NCBI GenBank assembly: GCA_023416955.1
Contig: JAEZGM010000022.1
Span: forward strand, 1-64,000
From: Bacillota bacterium
GTDB lineage: Bacteria > Bacillota > Clostridia > Oscillospirales > Acutalibacteraceae
DNA length: 64,000 nt
Direction: 5' to 3'
In this document: piece after piece, positions 1-9,544 of the stretch
Layout: every line of letters starts with the position of its first letter
Position numbering within the stretch: position 1 is the first letter of the stretch
Position numbers and translations under genes: made by a program
The notes under the pieces: generated by a model
Database searches by the model: none
What the model saw: the letters and a program-made list of their open reading frames with translations, nothing else
What the model was told of the DNA's origin: nothing

Positions 1-41
1 AGTGTAATATTCGTTTGTTTGACTGCCGGGAAGGAGGACAT

Positions 42-1736
42 ATGCAAAGTCAGTCAAACATTGTAACGGCGCTCTATTGCCGCCTTTCACGGGATGATGA
101 TGTTCAGGGGGACAGCAACAGTATCGCTAATCAGAAAAAGCTGCTTTCCAAATACGCGAAGGAATACGGTTTATCCAACACAAAATATTTTGTGGACGAC
201 GGGTACACGGGTACGAATTTCAACCGTCCGGGCTTTATCGAAATGATAGAGGCAGCGGAAGAAGGCTATATTGGGTCAATTCTGGTAAAGGACATGTCGC
301 GTCTTGGCCGGGATTATCTGCAAGTGGGATTTTACACGGATAATTTCTTTCCTGAACACAATATCCGGTTTATCGCGGTCAATGACGGCGTAGACAGCGC
401 GGAGGGTGAAAACGAGTTTGCTCCCTTCCGTAATATCATGAACGAGTGGTACGCCAGAGATATTTCCCACAAGGTGCGAAGCTCCCAAAGATTGCGCGGC
501 AGCGCGGGCGTTCCTCTCTCTCTGCCCCTTTACGGCTACAGGAAAGACCCGGACAACCCCAAAAGCTGGGTGATCGACGAAGAAGCGGCGGTTGTGGTGA
601 GGCGCATCTACCAATTGTGCATCGACGGCTTCGGTATTGAGAAAACCGCCGCGATACTGGAACGGGATAAAATCTTGAAGCCCACGGAGTATTGGAAAAG
701 CAAGGGTGTCCGCAAGCCGGGGAAAAAATCCACCGTCAGGGATAGCCCCTACTGCTGGTGCAAAACCACGGTTGAAAAAATCCTTTTGGCGCGTGAGTAC
801 GTGGGAGACACCGTCAATTTCAAGACCTATTCCAAGTCGTTCAAGAATAAGCGGCGGTATGAGAATCCGGAAGAAAACCATGCGATCTTTGAAAACACCC
901 ATGAGGCGATCATCGACCGCCAGACGTGGGAAATGGTGCAGCGTATCCGGGCGGGAACCAAACGGAGACAACCGAAGAATACCGAAAAGCACATGTTCGC
1001 CGGACTTCTGTACTGTGCCGATTGCGGCTGCAAGCTCCATTTCAACGTCAACCATCCGCACACGGAGCTTCAATATTTCAACTGTTCCAATTATCGCGGC
1101 AATCGTGGAACCTGCAATAGTACCCATTACATACGGGCTGACGCACTGGAACAAGTCGTGCTTCTGGATCTCCAGAGAATGACGCAGTTTTTACAGGACA
1201 AAGAGGAAGACTTCGTAAAGCTGCTGATGGACAAATCCGTGCAGGAAGCGCAGCGGGAAAGCAAGCGTCAGGAGAATGAAGTCGCCAGCATGATTGCCCG
1301 TTGTCATGAGCTCGACGAGCTTTTCATCAAAACGTATGAGGACAACGCCAGCGGTAAGCTCTCCGATGAGCGGTTCATGATGATTAGCAAGCGCTATGAT
1401 GACGAACAAATTTCTCTCAAAAAGAAAATCTCCGCCATGCAAGCGGAGATTGATGCGAAAAAACGGCACAAGAATAGCGCAGCCAACTTTCTACGGATTG
1501 TACGAAAATACACCGAAATCGAAGAGCTGACCCCGACCATCGTAAACGAGCTGATTGAAAAGATAGTTGTTCATCAGTCGCAAGGTACGGGTAAGAACAA
1601 GACGCAGCAGCTTGAAATCTACTATAACTTTGTTGGCGTTCTGGATATGCCACAGATGCAGGCGCTCCCTCAGAGCGTGACCGTCGATACACGTCAGGGC
1701 GTGGCGGTTGAGTATATTACCAGAAAGGCCGGATAA
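42..1736 (+). CDS. Large serine recombinase (TnpX/TndX-like)
   Basis: A 564-residue site-specific recombinase that would integrate and excise a mobile element through a serine-DNA intermediate. The N-terminal resolvase domain has the catalytic serine at about residue 16 (YCRLSRDDD) and the downstream SRLGRDYLQ helix. A recombinase domain follows, then a zinc ribbon (CADCGCKLHF ... NCSNYRGNRGTC, about residues 323-360), a long coiled coil and a DUF4368-like tail (IEELTPTIVNELIEKIVVH). The ATG at 42 is chosen over an upstream TTG because AAGGAGG lies at 31-37. It sits just before a tRNA-Leu 3' end and is probably the terminal gene of an integrative element whose body lies to the left of the window. 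Family assignment is firm; the identity of the element is not visible. Confidence 0.95.
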   Translation: MQSQSNIVTALYCRLSRDDDVQGDSNSIANQKKLLSKYAKEYGLSNTKYFVDDGYTGTNFNRPGFIEMIEAAEEGYIGSILVKDMSRLGRDYLQVGFYTDNFFPEHNIRFIAVNDGVDSAEGENEFAPFRNIMNEWYARDISHKVRSSQRLRGSAGVPLSLPLYGYRKDPDNPKSWVIDEEAAVVVRRIYQLCIDGFGIEKTAAILERDKILKPTEYWKSKGVRKPGKKSTVRDSPYCWCKTTVEKILLAREYVGDTVNFKTYSKSFKNKRRYENPEENHAIFENTHEAIIDRQTWEMVQRIRAGTKRRQPKNTEKHMFAGLLYCADCGCKLHFNVNHPHTELQYFNCSNYRGNRGTCNSTHYIRADALEQVVLLDLQRMTQFLQDKEEDFVKLLMDKSVQEAQRESKRQENEVASMIARCHELDELFIKTYEDNASGKLSDERFMMISKRYDDEQISLKKKISAMQAEIDAKKRHKNSAANFLRIVRKYTEIEELTPTIVNELIEKIVVHQSQGTGKNKTQQLEIYYNFVGVLDMPQMQALPQSVTVDTRQGVAVEYITRKAG

Positions 1737-1740
1737 CGAA

Positions 1741-1770
1741 AATAGGAGCAACCTTTCGGTTACTCCTATT
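1741..1770 (+). terminator. Hairpin after serine recombinase
   Basis: AATAGGAG pairs with CTCCTATT with an inner AACC/GGTT stem directly after the recombinase stop codon. The U-run is weak, so terminator activity is inferred. Confidence 0.55.
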
Positions 1771-1805
1771 CACGGAATGTTCAGTATCGTTATGAACATT
1801 CGACA

Positions 1806-1889
1806 TGGTGCGCGAGACGGGACTTGAACCCGTACGAGAAACTCACACGCCCCTCAAACGTGCCTGTCTGCCAATTCCAGCACTCGCGC
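1806..1889 (-). tRNA. tRNA-Leu (GAG)
   Basis: On the minus strand the acceptor arms GCGCGAG and CTCGCGC pair, followed by discriminator A and an encoded CCA (1806-1808). The anticodon stem closes a TTGAGGG loop, giving anticodon GAG. A long variable arm and the GGTTCAAGTCC T-arm are present, as expected for class II tRNA-Leu. Its 3' end is 3 nt from the repeat that bounds the serine recombinase block (1787-1802). Confidence 0.95.
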
Positions 1890-1944
1890 GAATCAGCGAG
1901 ATTTATTATATCATCATTATCTTGTGCTTGTCAACACTAATTTA

Positions 1945-2538
1945 TCATTTTTTAAAAAATTTGTCGATCGTTGTCTGAAACGTCTCATAAGTCATCATAC
2001 TGTTCAGTACACCAACCAGCGAATTCGCCGCAAGATGCTCCGGCAGATCGAGATTTTTCAGCAAAATGCGGCGCCGTTCCGCACTGTTCTCCCCACCAGA
2101 AAGACCCGCAAGGTACAAGTCTGTTTTCGTGATCTGCCTTCTCTCCGGTTCTTCCATACAGTCACAGGTCACACCCGCGCGTTTCAGCGCTTCCACAATG
2201 GATTCTACGGGTACGCCCTCCACGCCGAGTTTGCCCTCTTTCGAGACTTTCTCCTTACGCTTTTCCTTGCCCAGAATGTCGGGAATATAGGCATGCTTAA
2301 TCTTTTCCGCAGGAATGGAGCCGGTAAGGTAGTTGCGGATTAAAAAGCCCGCAGAGTCGCTGTCCGTCAGTACCAGAATGCCGCGGCTATCCGCCAGCTG
2401 CCGAATTAGCTTCATCTGCTCTTTATCCTTAAAAATACGAAATCCTCCGGTTTCTATAATGAGGCCGTCTATAATGGATGACAGCTTTATTTTATCGTAT
2501 TTTCCTTCTACAATGACGGCTTCTTTTACTTTTATCAC
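1945..2538 (-). CDS. rnmV: Ribonuclease M5 (5S rRNA maturation)
   Basis: A 197-residue TOPRIM nuclease that matures the ends of 5S rRNA. The N-terminal TOPRIM domain shows VEGKYDKIKL (catalytic Glu) and LTDSDSAGF (acidic DxD), and the C-terminal RNase M5 region follows. Length fits the family (about 180-190 aa). The GTG start overlaps the holA stop by 4 nt (GTGA), with AGGAG about 8 nt upstream, so it is translationally coupled to holA. Known bacillar and clostridial homologues have the same role. Confidence 0.92.
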   Translation of the reverse strand: MIKVKEAVIVEGKYDKIKLSSIIDGLIIETGGFRIFKDKEQMKLIRQLADSRGILVLTDSDSAGFLIRNYLTGSIPAEKIKHAYIPDILGKEKRKEKVSKEGKLGVEGVPVESIVEALKRAGVTCDCMEEPERRQITKTDLYLAGLSGGENSAERRRILLKNLDLPEHLAANSLVGVLNSMMTYETFQTTIDKFFKK

Positions 2539-3587
2539 GCGGTTTTCTCCTGTTCTGCAATCATTAATAGCTGGGCGATCAGTTTTTCCATGACCAGCCG
2601 CCGGTCACCGCGCGCGCTTTTCAGCGCCGTATCGGCTTCAAGCAAAGCGCACAAGCTTTCCCGCAGCATGACGGTGGTAAGGCGTTTTGAGTCGCGCTCG
2701 GCGTTTGTCAGGCGAAATTCCTTTCGGGCATAGTCAAAATACTTTGCCGGTTCAACCGCGGAAAAGCCGCTTTGTACGGAAATACGCAAGCGGTATAAAT
2801 CCACATAGGCGGAAGAAAGCACCGCCAGGATCGAAACCGGCTCTTCATTCTGATAAAACAGCAAATCCAGCACTTCGTAAGCCCTGTCGTACTGACCGGA
2901 AAGAATCGCTTTGGAAAGGTCATAAACGCGCGCTTCCAGGTTCTTTACAACAAGGCGGTCGATTGTCTGCGCTGTAATCTCTCCCGTTCCTGTAAAGGAG
3001 CAAAGCTTTTCCAACTCGTTCATCAACGATTGCAGGTCATTTCCGCTGTAACGAATGATTCGGCCCGCATTCTGCCGCGAGAGGTCACAGCCTCGCTTCG
3101 TTGCGGCTGTGCAAAGCATCTTTTCAAGGTCGAGATTTGACCGTCTGGAAAGCTGCAGCGTCGAGCCGTATTTATTGGCGAGAGTCAGAAACTTCTTCCA
3201 CTTTTTCGCCGTTTTGAGGTCAACTTCCACGGAGGGCAGATAAATGACCAGTACCGTCGATTCGGGGATGCTTTCCACGATTTGCTCCAGCTTGCTGAGT
3301 TCCCCCGTGCGAAGGCTCTCCACATTCAGATCAGAGACCGCCACGCATTTTCGCTCCGCCATGAACGGAAGCGCCTCTACCGCCGCCGCAACCGCGTCCA
3401 TACCGGCTGTATCGCCTTCAAACCGCTGATAATTAAAATCTTCAAAGGCGGTGCCTTTCGCTTTTGCAATCAATTTCTGCGCATAGCGTACGACAAGGCT
3501 GCTTTCTTCGCCGTATAGAACATACAGGTTTGAAAAGTTCGACCTTTCAATTTGCTTTTTCAGTTCCGCTTCTGTGATTTCAGGCAC
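2535..3587 (-). CDS. holA: DNA polymerase III subunit delta
   Basis: A 350-residue clamp-loader delta subunit that opens the sliding clamp. It begins with the HolA-type segment NLYVLYGEESSLV, followed by an AAA+-like fold without a functional Walker motif and the C-terminal collar domain. Length matches Firmicute HolA. The start is GTG at 3587 with AAGGAGG just upstream, inside the intergenic base that separates it from the comEC stop. The order comEC-holA is common in Firmicutes, and rnmV overlaps its end. Confidence 0.93.
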   Translation of the reverse strand: MPEITEAELKKQIERSNFSNLYVLYGEESSLVVRYAQKLIAKAKGTAFEDFNYQRFEGDTAGMDAVAAAVEALPFMAERKCVAVSDLNVESLRTGELSKLEQIVESIPESTVLVIYLPSVEVDLKTAKKWKKFLTLANKYGSTLQLSRRSNLDLEKMLCTAATKRGCDLSRQNAGRIIRYSGNDLQSLMNELEKLCSFTGTGEITAQTIDRLVVKNLEARVYDLSKAILSGQYDRAYEVLDLLFYQNEEPVSILAVLSSAYVDLYRLRISVQSGFSAVEPAKYFDYARKEFRLTNAERDSKRLTTVMLRESLCALLEADTALKSARGDRRLVMEKLIAQLLMIAEQEKTA

Positions 3588-3588
3588 A

Positions 3589-5814
3589 CTATTCCCTCCT
3601 TATTTGTACTGTTTGATCGCCTTTGACCGCGAGCACGATGTTCCCGTTTCCAGCCGTCAGAATCGGATTTAAATTTCTCACTTTTGCAAGTTCCGCATTT
3701 AAGTCCTGCTCATCCAGTGAAAAAACGGTAACCACGGGATTCCATCCGGCTTGATTTTTTGGTACGGAGTCGGCAACGAGAAAATCTGAGTTCAGCCACT
3801 CCGGCGGAAGCTGGTCCGGCTCCGCCCCACTTGGCAGAATCAAAACGGAAATCGTATTGACGATAAGCCTTACCGCGCTGCCGCTGCCGCATGAAACGGT
3901 ATCAAGCGTAATATCATCCCATAATTTAGTCTGTGCGGCATTTGTGTAAAAATCGGCCTTTTGAACGTGAGGAAGCGATACCTGCAAAAATCCGTCGATA
4001 TAATCGCTTTCCCGCATGACAAAACGTGCCGGAGTAAACTGATCTATCAGCTCCGCGCAATTGACGGACTCCTCCCGTTCCTGCGTGATCAGCTGGATGT
4101 AGTCCAACTTTGTGATTCCCTGCGCTTTGAGGTATCTGCTGACAGATGAAGAAGAGAATCCCCCACTGCCAATCACCGCGGCGCGGCCGTTCTTCGTTAC
4201 CACTATGGATTCGGCGCTTCCCACGTCCAGCACCGCAACACGCGTTACATCACGCATGGAAAGCCGATAGGAAAAGATGCCGAATAAAAGCAGGATACAG
4301 GAAAGGAGCGCCGTCACGCGCCGCAGCCGCCTTGAATTACCCATTAAGAGCGTCAGCGCAGCCAGAAGCATTGTTCCAGCAAGCCAGATCAATACGAACC
4401 CATAAGAGGCTGAAATGCTCGCGTACGGTATCTGTGCCAGCCAGTGAGCGCTTTTCTGCATATATTCCGCCAGCAGGCCGGAAACCAGCGCAAAGGGCAT
4501 TGCCAAGTAGGACTGCGGTGCAATCAAGTTCATGACCGCGCCAATCGCGGCAAAATTCATCATAACCGTGGACGGCACCAGCTCCAGCACGTTTGCGAGC
4601 GGCGCAATCAGCGACACGCTCCCAAACGAAACAATGCCAATCGGAAGCGTAAAGAACATCGCCGCGAATGTTGTGGCAAGCGCACCGTTTACGCCGTGAA
4701 CCAGCCGTTTTCCTCTTTTTATTTTTGAACATTTTTCATTTAAATATGTTGTAATGTTATTGGAATACAGAATCAAACCAAGCGTTGCCAAAAAAGAAAG
4801 CAAAAGGCCGATGTCCGCCGCGGCGTACGGATTCACAAGCGCGATGAGCAGAACGGAAACGCCGAGCGAAGTCAGAGAATCCGCCTGCCGCGACAGCATC
4901 ATTCCCAACAGGTACAAAAGGCACATCACCCCGCTGCGCACCACGGAGGGCACAAAGCAGGTAATCGCCATAAACGCCAGCACACCGCACGCGGCAAACG
5001 GCGCGGAAAGCTTTTTCGGCACCCGGAGAAACAACAGAAGCATCAGAATCAATTCCGCCATTGTAGACATGTGTAAACCGGATACGGAAAGAATATGCGA
5101 AATCCCGATGGTGCGAAAATCATTCGAAACCTCGTCCGACAGGCTGGTCACGTCTCCAAATACCACGCCGTTGACAAGCGCCGCCTGCTCCGGCGGCAGC
5201 ATTTCCCGCACGGATTTCAGCAGACTGCTCCGCAGCTTGAGCGCGTAGTAGTACGGGGGCTTGTCCGTAGGCGGAGTAATCCGCACATTCTCGTATTCAT
5301 ATAAATACGAAAACAGCATAATCCCTTTTGACGCGTAGTAACTGCGGGAGGAATAGCCCTCCCCGCCCGACGGAAGAAACAGGTGCACTTTCCCCGTGAT
5401 GCGGGAATATGGCTCCACGTTGAGCGCGTTCTGGCAGGACAGCCGGATTTTCATGTTTTTAGGCGCACCGGGCAGCGAGCAATCCGTGACCTTTACCGTA
5501 TAATAAGTGCGGTTGTACGCCTGGTACGGCAGCTCGCAGACGACACCTTCGATCACCGCGTCTTTGTCCGCCAGCGCCTGCGCCGGCAGGACAGCCGACT
5601 GCGTGTACACCGAAAAGCTCCCGAAGGCAAGCGACATGGTCAGAAACGCGAGCGGGAACACCCCGCCGGCGCGCGCCGATGGAATAAAAAGCGCCGCGAT
5701 GAAAAGACCTAAGCAAATACAGGCCAGCGGCAACGCCCACCCGGAGCCGACAAAAACAGCGGCCGCCAGTGTCAGCAGATAACAAAATCCAACCAACGCA
5801 AGCGGCCGCTTCAT
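3589..5814 (-). CDS. comEC: ComEC/Rec2 DNA uptake channel, degenerate nuclease domain
   Basis: A 741-residue polytopic membrane protein of the ComEC family, which carries transforming DNA across the membrane. It has N-terminal membrane helices and a DUF4131-like soluble region to about residue 180. The competence domain follows (ISHILSVSGLHMSTM at about 235), with many further helices. The C-terminal metallo-beta-lactamase-like domain starts at DVGSAESIVV (about 535). That domain normally carries DVGQGD and an HxHxDH metal site. Here the aligned segment reads LITQEREESVN, so the metal ligands are missing. Channel function may remain while nuclease function is unlikely. It is the first gene of comEC-holA-rnmV. 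Confidence 0.92.
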   Translation of the reverse strand: MKRPLALVGFCYLLTLAAAVFVGSGWALPLACICLGLFIAALFIPSARAGGVFPLAFLTMSLAFGSFSVYTQSAVLPAQALADKDAVIEGVVCELPYQAYNRTYYTVKVTDCSLPGAPKNMKIRLSCQNALNVEPYSRITGKVHLFLPSGGEGYSSRSYYASKGIMLFSYLYEYENVRITPPTDKPPYYYALKLRSSLLKSVREMLPPEQAALVNGVVFGDVTSLSDEVSNDFRTIGISHILSVSGLHMSTMAELILMLLLFLRVPKKLSAPFAACGVLAFMAITCFVPSVVRSGVMCLLYLLGMMLSRQADSLTSLGVSVLLIALVNPYAAADIGLLLSFLATLGLILYSNNITTYLNEKCSKIKRGKRLVHGVNGALATTFAAMFFTLPIGIVSFGSVSLIAPLANVLELVPSTVMMNFAAIGAVMNLIAPQSYLAMPFALVSGLLAEYMQKSAHWLAQIPYASISASYGFVLIWLAGTMLLAALTLLMGNSRRLRRVTALLSCILLLFGIFSYRLSMRDVTRVAVLDVGSAESIVVTKNGRAAVIGSGGFSSSSVSRYLKAQGITKLDYIQLITQEREESVNCAELIDQFTPARFVMRESDYIDGFLQVSLPHVQKADFYTNAAQTKLWDDITLDTVSCGSGSAVRLIVNTISVLILPSGAEPDQLPPEWLNSDFLVADSVPKNQAGWNPVVTVFSLDEQDLNAELAKVRNLNPILTAGNGNIVLAVKGDQTVQIRRE

Positions 5815-5834
5815 CGCAATTCCTCCGTACAGAA

Positions 5835-6377
5835 TTAATTCTTAAAAAACAACGGCAGGGGCTCCAGGTAAATAATATCATCCCTGTCCTTTGCGTCGCC
5901 TTCTGCGAGTACACAGGCACGGCCGACAATATTGCCGCCGAACTGCTTTACCAAATCCTCCATCGCGGTCAGGGATTCGCCGGTGCTGATGACGTCGTCC
6001 ACAATCAGAACGCGCTTTCCGTTCAGGCCTTTGTAGTCGTCCTCCGCAAGGTACAGCTTCTGCACATGGTCGGTAGTGATAGATTTTACTTCCACATGGA
6101 TGGGGTTGCGCATATATGCCTTCACACTTTTACGCGCGACAACATAACGGCGGCAACCCTGCCGTGCCATTTCATAGCAGAGCGGAATTCCCTTCGTCTC
6201 GGCGGTAACGACTACGTCGTGCTCCGGGCATTTGGCCAAAAGTGCGGCGGCTGTTTTTTCCGTGATTTCCACATCGCCCAGCATGACAAAACCGGCAATA
6301 TCCAGTGTGTCGCTGATTGAGCAAATCGGCAGCTCACGTTCGCAGCCGGCAATCGTCATCTTATAATATTCTTCCAT
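5835..6377 (-). CDS. Purine phosphoribosyltransferase (adenine/xanthine type)
   Basis: A 180-residue type I phosphoribosyltransferase that would convert a free purine base and PRPP to a nucleotide. The PRPP-binding motif is clear (VLIVDDVISTGES, about residues 123-135). VVTAETKGIPL and ARKSVKAYM match the family's base and pyrophosphate loops. The ATG at 6377 is chosen over an upstream start at 6434 because homology begins there and AAAGGTC precedes it. It lies between comEC and a HIT gene. The exact base specificity (adenine or xanthine) cannot be decided by eye. Confidence 0.85.
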   Translation of the reverse strand: MEEYYKMTIAGCERELPICSISDTLDIAGFVMLGDVEITEKTAAALLAKCPEHDVVVTAETKGIPLCYEMARQGCRRYVVARKSVKAYMRNPIHVEVKSITTDHVQKLYLAEDDYKGLNGKRVLIVDDVISTGESLTAMEDLVKQFGGNIVGRACVLAEGDAKDRDDIIYLEPLPLFFKN

Positions 6378-6418
6378 TCGAAATCGACCTTTCAAGTAAT
6401 AAAATGATTTTGCGTGTA

Positions 6419-6757
6419 TCAGCCGGGAGGCCACTTCATGGATCGCCCGCCAAGCAGGTGAAAATGAAGATGCGGCACGCTTTGCCCGCCGTCTTCCCCA
6501 ATATTGGTCACAATACGGAAGCCACTTTCCAAATGATTCTGTTTGGCAAGCTGAGCCGCTACTTCGAAAATATGAGCCACAATCGCACTGTTTTCGGGTG
6601 TAATCTCAGCGGCTGACTGAATATGATCCTTGGGAATGATCAGGATATGCACGGGCGCCTGCGGGTCTAAATCATAAAACGCCAGTACACGGTCGTCTTC
6701 ATAAGCTTTTTTCGCAGGAATTTCCCCATTCGCTATTTTGCAAAAAACGCAGTCCAA
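6419..6757 (-). CDS. HIT family nucleotide hydrolase (HinT-like)
   Basis: A 112-residue histidine-triad protein, likely a purine nucleoside phosphoramidase. The N-terminus CVFCKIANGEIPAKK is typical and the active-site triad HLHFHLLGG lies at about residues 97-105. Length agrees with HinT. It ends 41 nt before the phosphoribosyltransferase start on the same strand, and alaS lies upstream, so cotranscription is possible. Confidence 0.93.
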   Translation of the reverse strand: MDCVFCKIANGEIPAKKAYEDDRVLAFYDLDPQAPVHILIIPKDHIQSAAEITPENSAIVAHIFEVAAQLAKQNHLESGFRIVTNIGEDGGQSVPHLHFHLLGGRSMKWPPG

Positions 6758-6796
6758 TTCAATCCCCCCTTTGCAAAAACAATATATATTATAATC

Positions 6797-9427
6797 TTAT
6801 TTCAGCATACTGGCAACAATTTTTTTGACCTGTGCCATAGCCTCTTCCAGCTTGTTTAAATCCTTTGCTCCGGCCATTGCGCTGTCGGGGCGTCCGCCGC
6901 CGTTACCGCCCGCAAGCTGGGCAACCTGACGCACAATCTGCCCCGCGTTCGCGCCCTTTTGCAGCGCTTCTTTTGCGACGCTGGATGCAATATTTGCCTT
7001 TCCGTCCGTCGTTCCGACCAGAACGGCAACCATATTCGGCGCGTGGTCGCGTACTTTATCGCACATGGAACGCAATGCGTTCGGCTCGGTTCCGGGGAAA
7101 ATCCCGGTAATAATCTGAACGCCGTTGATTTCCTCCGCCTTGTCAAACAAACCGTTGATCTGCATTGCACCCAATTTGGAATTCAATACTTCAATGGTTC
7201 TGTCTTTTTCTTTGAGTTCAGCGGTGATCTGTGCCGCCTTCTGCGTAAGCTCGGAAACATTGTTCAGTTTGAGCACGGCGGCGGCTTCGTCCATCTGGCT
7301 AATGGTCTGATTCAGAAGATTCAGCACGCCGAAGCCGGTAACGCCCTCAATTCGGCGCACACCCGCCGCAACGGAGCTTTCGGAAACGATTTTGAACAAA
7401 CCGAGCTTCGCGGTATTATCGATATGTGTACCGCCGCAGAATTCCTTGGAGAAATCACCGACGCTGACTACGCGTACAACATTGCCGTATTTCTCACCGA
7501 ACAGTGCCATTGCGCCAAGCTTTTTCGCTTCCTCAATCGGCATTTCACGGCACTCGACCGGCACAGCACTTAAAATCACTTCATTGACAAGCGCTTCTAC
7601 CTGTTTTAGTTCTTCCGCGGTCAAAGCGGAAAAATGCGTAAAGTCAAAGCGCACATGCTGTGCGTTGACCAGCTGACCGGCCTGTTCCACATGATCGCCG
7701 AGCACTTTACGAAGAGAAGCCTGAAGCAGATGGGCAGAAGTATGATTGCGCATCGTCGCAAGACGGGTCTCTTTATTGACGGAAGCCGTCACTTCTTCGC
7801 CAACACTGATCTGCCCCGCGTCAATGACTGCGTGGTGCAGAACCGTCTTTGCGTGGTTCTTTGTGGTATTTGTCACGCTCAGCATCGCGTCGGAGGATTC
7901 AATAGAACCGACGTCCCCGACCTGACCGCCGCTCTCGGCATAAAACGCGGTGCGGTCAAGCACCAGAATGACTTCGTCGCCGGCGGTAGCGGTTTCCACA
8001 CGCGCGCCGTCGCGGATAATTGCTTTTACACGCGCGGCGGTTTCAAATTGACTGTAGCCCAAAAATTCGGTTTCGCCGATATTCTCCAGCACGTCGCTCT
8101 CCCCCGCCCACGCGTCGGCGCCCGCGTTTTTGCGCGCCGCTCTTGCGCGTTCACGCTGTTCCTTCATCAGGCGGGTAAATTCCTCTTCGTCCACCGTCAT
8201 ACCGTGCTCCGCGACGATTTCCTTTGTAAGGTCAATCGGGAAGCCGTAGGTATCGTTCAGGCGGAACGCGTCCGCGCCGGAAAACACCGTGCCCTCGGCC
8301 TGCTCGATATAGGTATTTAAAAGCTGCAATCCCTGATCAATGGTTTTCGCAAAGCTTTCCTCTTCCACGCTGATCAGCTTTGTAATCATCGCGCGCTTCT
8401 CGTCCAGTTCAGGGTACGCGTTTTTATTTTCGTCAATTACCGTGTTGGCCACTTCCGCAAGGAAGGTGCGGTCAATCCCCAGCAAACGGCCGTGGCGCGC
8501 CGCGCGGCGCAGTAAACGGCGCAGAACATAGCCGCGCCCTTCGTTTGACGGCATGACCCCGTCGCCGATCATGAACGTGGTGCTGCGGATATGGTCGGTA
8601 ATAACGCGCAGGGAAATATCCTTCTTCGCGTCATCGCCGTATTTCACGTTTGCAATACGGATGATATGCTGCATGATATTCTGTACCGTATCGACTAAAA
8701 ACAGGTTATCCACGCCCTGCATGATGCAGGCAAGGCGCTCCAGACCCATGCCGGTGTCGATATTCGGGTGCTCCATCGGCGGGTAATTTCCGTTGCCGTC
8801 GCTGTCGAACTGTGAAAACACGACATTCCAGAATTCGACGTAACGGTCACAGTCACAGCCGACGCCACAGGTCGGTTTTCCGCAGCTGTACTGCTCGCCG
8901 CGGTCAAAATAAATTTCGGAGCAGGGGCCGCAGGGGCCGGAGCCGTGCTCCCAGAAATTATCTTCCTTGCCAAGGCGCACAATGTGGGACGGGTCAACGC
9001 CGACCTTTTTCGTCCAGATGTCGAACGCTTCGTCGTCTTCCAAATAGATTGTTACCCACAGCTTGTCCACAGGCATTTCCAGCACTTTCGTGCAGAATTC
9101 CCATGCCCATGCGGTCGCTTCATGCTTAAAGTAATCGCCGAACGAGAAATTGCCGAGCATTTCAAAGTAAGTGCCGTGGCGCGCGGTGATGCCGACACGC
9201 TCAATATCCGGCGTACGGATACATTTCTGGCAGGTCGTCACGCGCTTACGCGGCGGGGTTACTTCGCCGGTAAAAAACTTTTTCATCGGCGCCATACCGG
9301 AGTTAATCAGCAGCAGGCTGTTGTCATCCTTCGGAATCAGCGAATAGCTGGGTAACCGCAGATGCCCCTTCGATTCAAAAAAAGACAGATATTTTTCGCG
9401 CAGTTCATTTAAGCCGGTCCATTCCAT
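6797..9427 (-). CDS. alaS: Alanyl-tRNA synthetase
   Basis: An 876-residue enzyme that charges tRNA-Ala. The class II catalytic core starts at MEWTGLNELREKYLSFFESK. The editing domain shows HTSAHLLQASLRKVLG and the zinc site CGGTHIDNTAKLG, and the C-Ala domain ends the protein with RPDSAMAGAKD. Length is normal. The start at 9427 is used because the family N-terminus begins there; the longer reading frame runs into the T-box leader. Expression is probably controlled by the T-box at 9545-9795. Confidence 0.97.
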   Translation of the reverse strand: MEWTGLNELREKYLSFFESKGHLRLPSYSLIPKDDNSLLLINSGMAPMKKFFTGEVTPPRKRVTTCQKCIRTPDIERVGITARHGTYFEMLGNFSFGDYFKHEATAWAWEFCTKVLEMPVDKLWVTIYLEDDEAFDIWTKKVGVDPSHIVRLGKEDNFWEHGSGPCGPCSEIYFDRGEQYSCGKPTCGVGCDCDRYVEFWNVVFSQFDSDGNGNYPPMEHPNIDTGMGLERLACIMQGVDNLFLVDTVQNIMQHIIRIANVKYGDDAKKDISLRVITDHIRSTTFMIGDGVMPSNEGRGYVLRRLLRRAARHGRLLGIDRTFLAEVANTVIDENKNAYPELDEKRAMITKLISVEEESFAKTIDQGLQLLNTYIEQAEGTVFSGADAFRLNDTYGFPIDLTKEIVAEHGMTVDEEEFTRLMKEQRERARAARKNAGADAWAGESDVLENIGETEFLGYSQFETAARVKAIIRDGARVETATAGDEVILVLDRTAFYAESGGQVGDVGSIESSDAMLSVTNTTKNHAKTVLHHAVIDAGQISVGEEVTASVNKETRLATMRNHTSAHLLQASLRKVLGDHVEQAGQLVNAQHVRFDFTHFSALTAEELKQVEALVNEVILSAVPVECREMPIEEAKKLGAMALFGEKYGNVVRVVSVGDFSKEFCGGTHIDNTAKLGLFKIVSESSVAAGVRRIEGVTGFGVLNLLNQTISQMDEAAAVLKLNNVSELTQKAAQITAELKEKDRTIEVLNSKLGAMQINGLFDKAEEINGVQIITGIFPGTEPNALRSMCDKVRDHAPNMVAVLVGTTDGKANIASSVAKEALQKGANAGQIVRQVAQLAGGNGGGRPDSAMAGAKDLNKLEEAMAQVKKIVASMLK

Positions 9428-9544
9428 GATTAGTACTCCATTCCGCCGCACAGGCAAAAATATTAATTCATCGGTTTGCACTTTCAGAGCATGTAAAAAA
9501 CACGCCCGAAAGAAAAGCCGTAATTTGCACAGGGTTCGCTTCGT

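Noticed and set aside
276..1154. Long open frame on the minus strand inside the serine recombinase
   Set aside because: It is a reading-frame shadow of the recombinase gene, with no ribosome binding site and no family resemblance.
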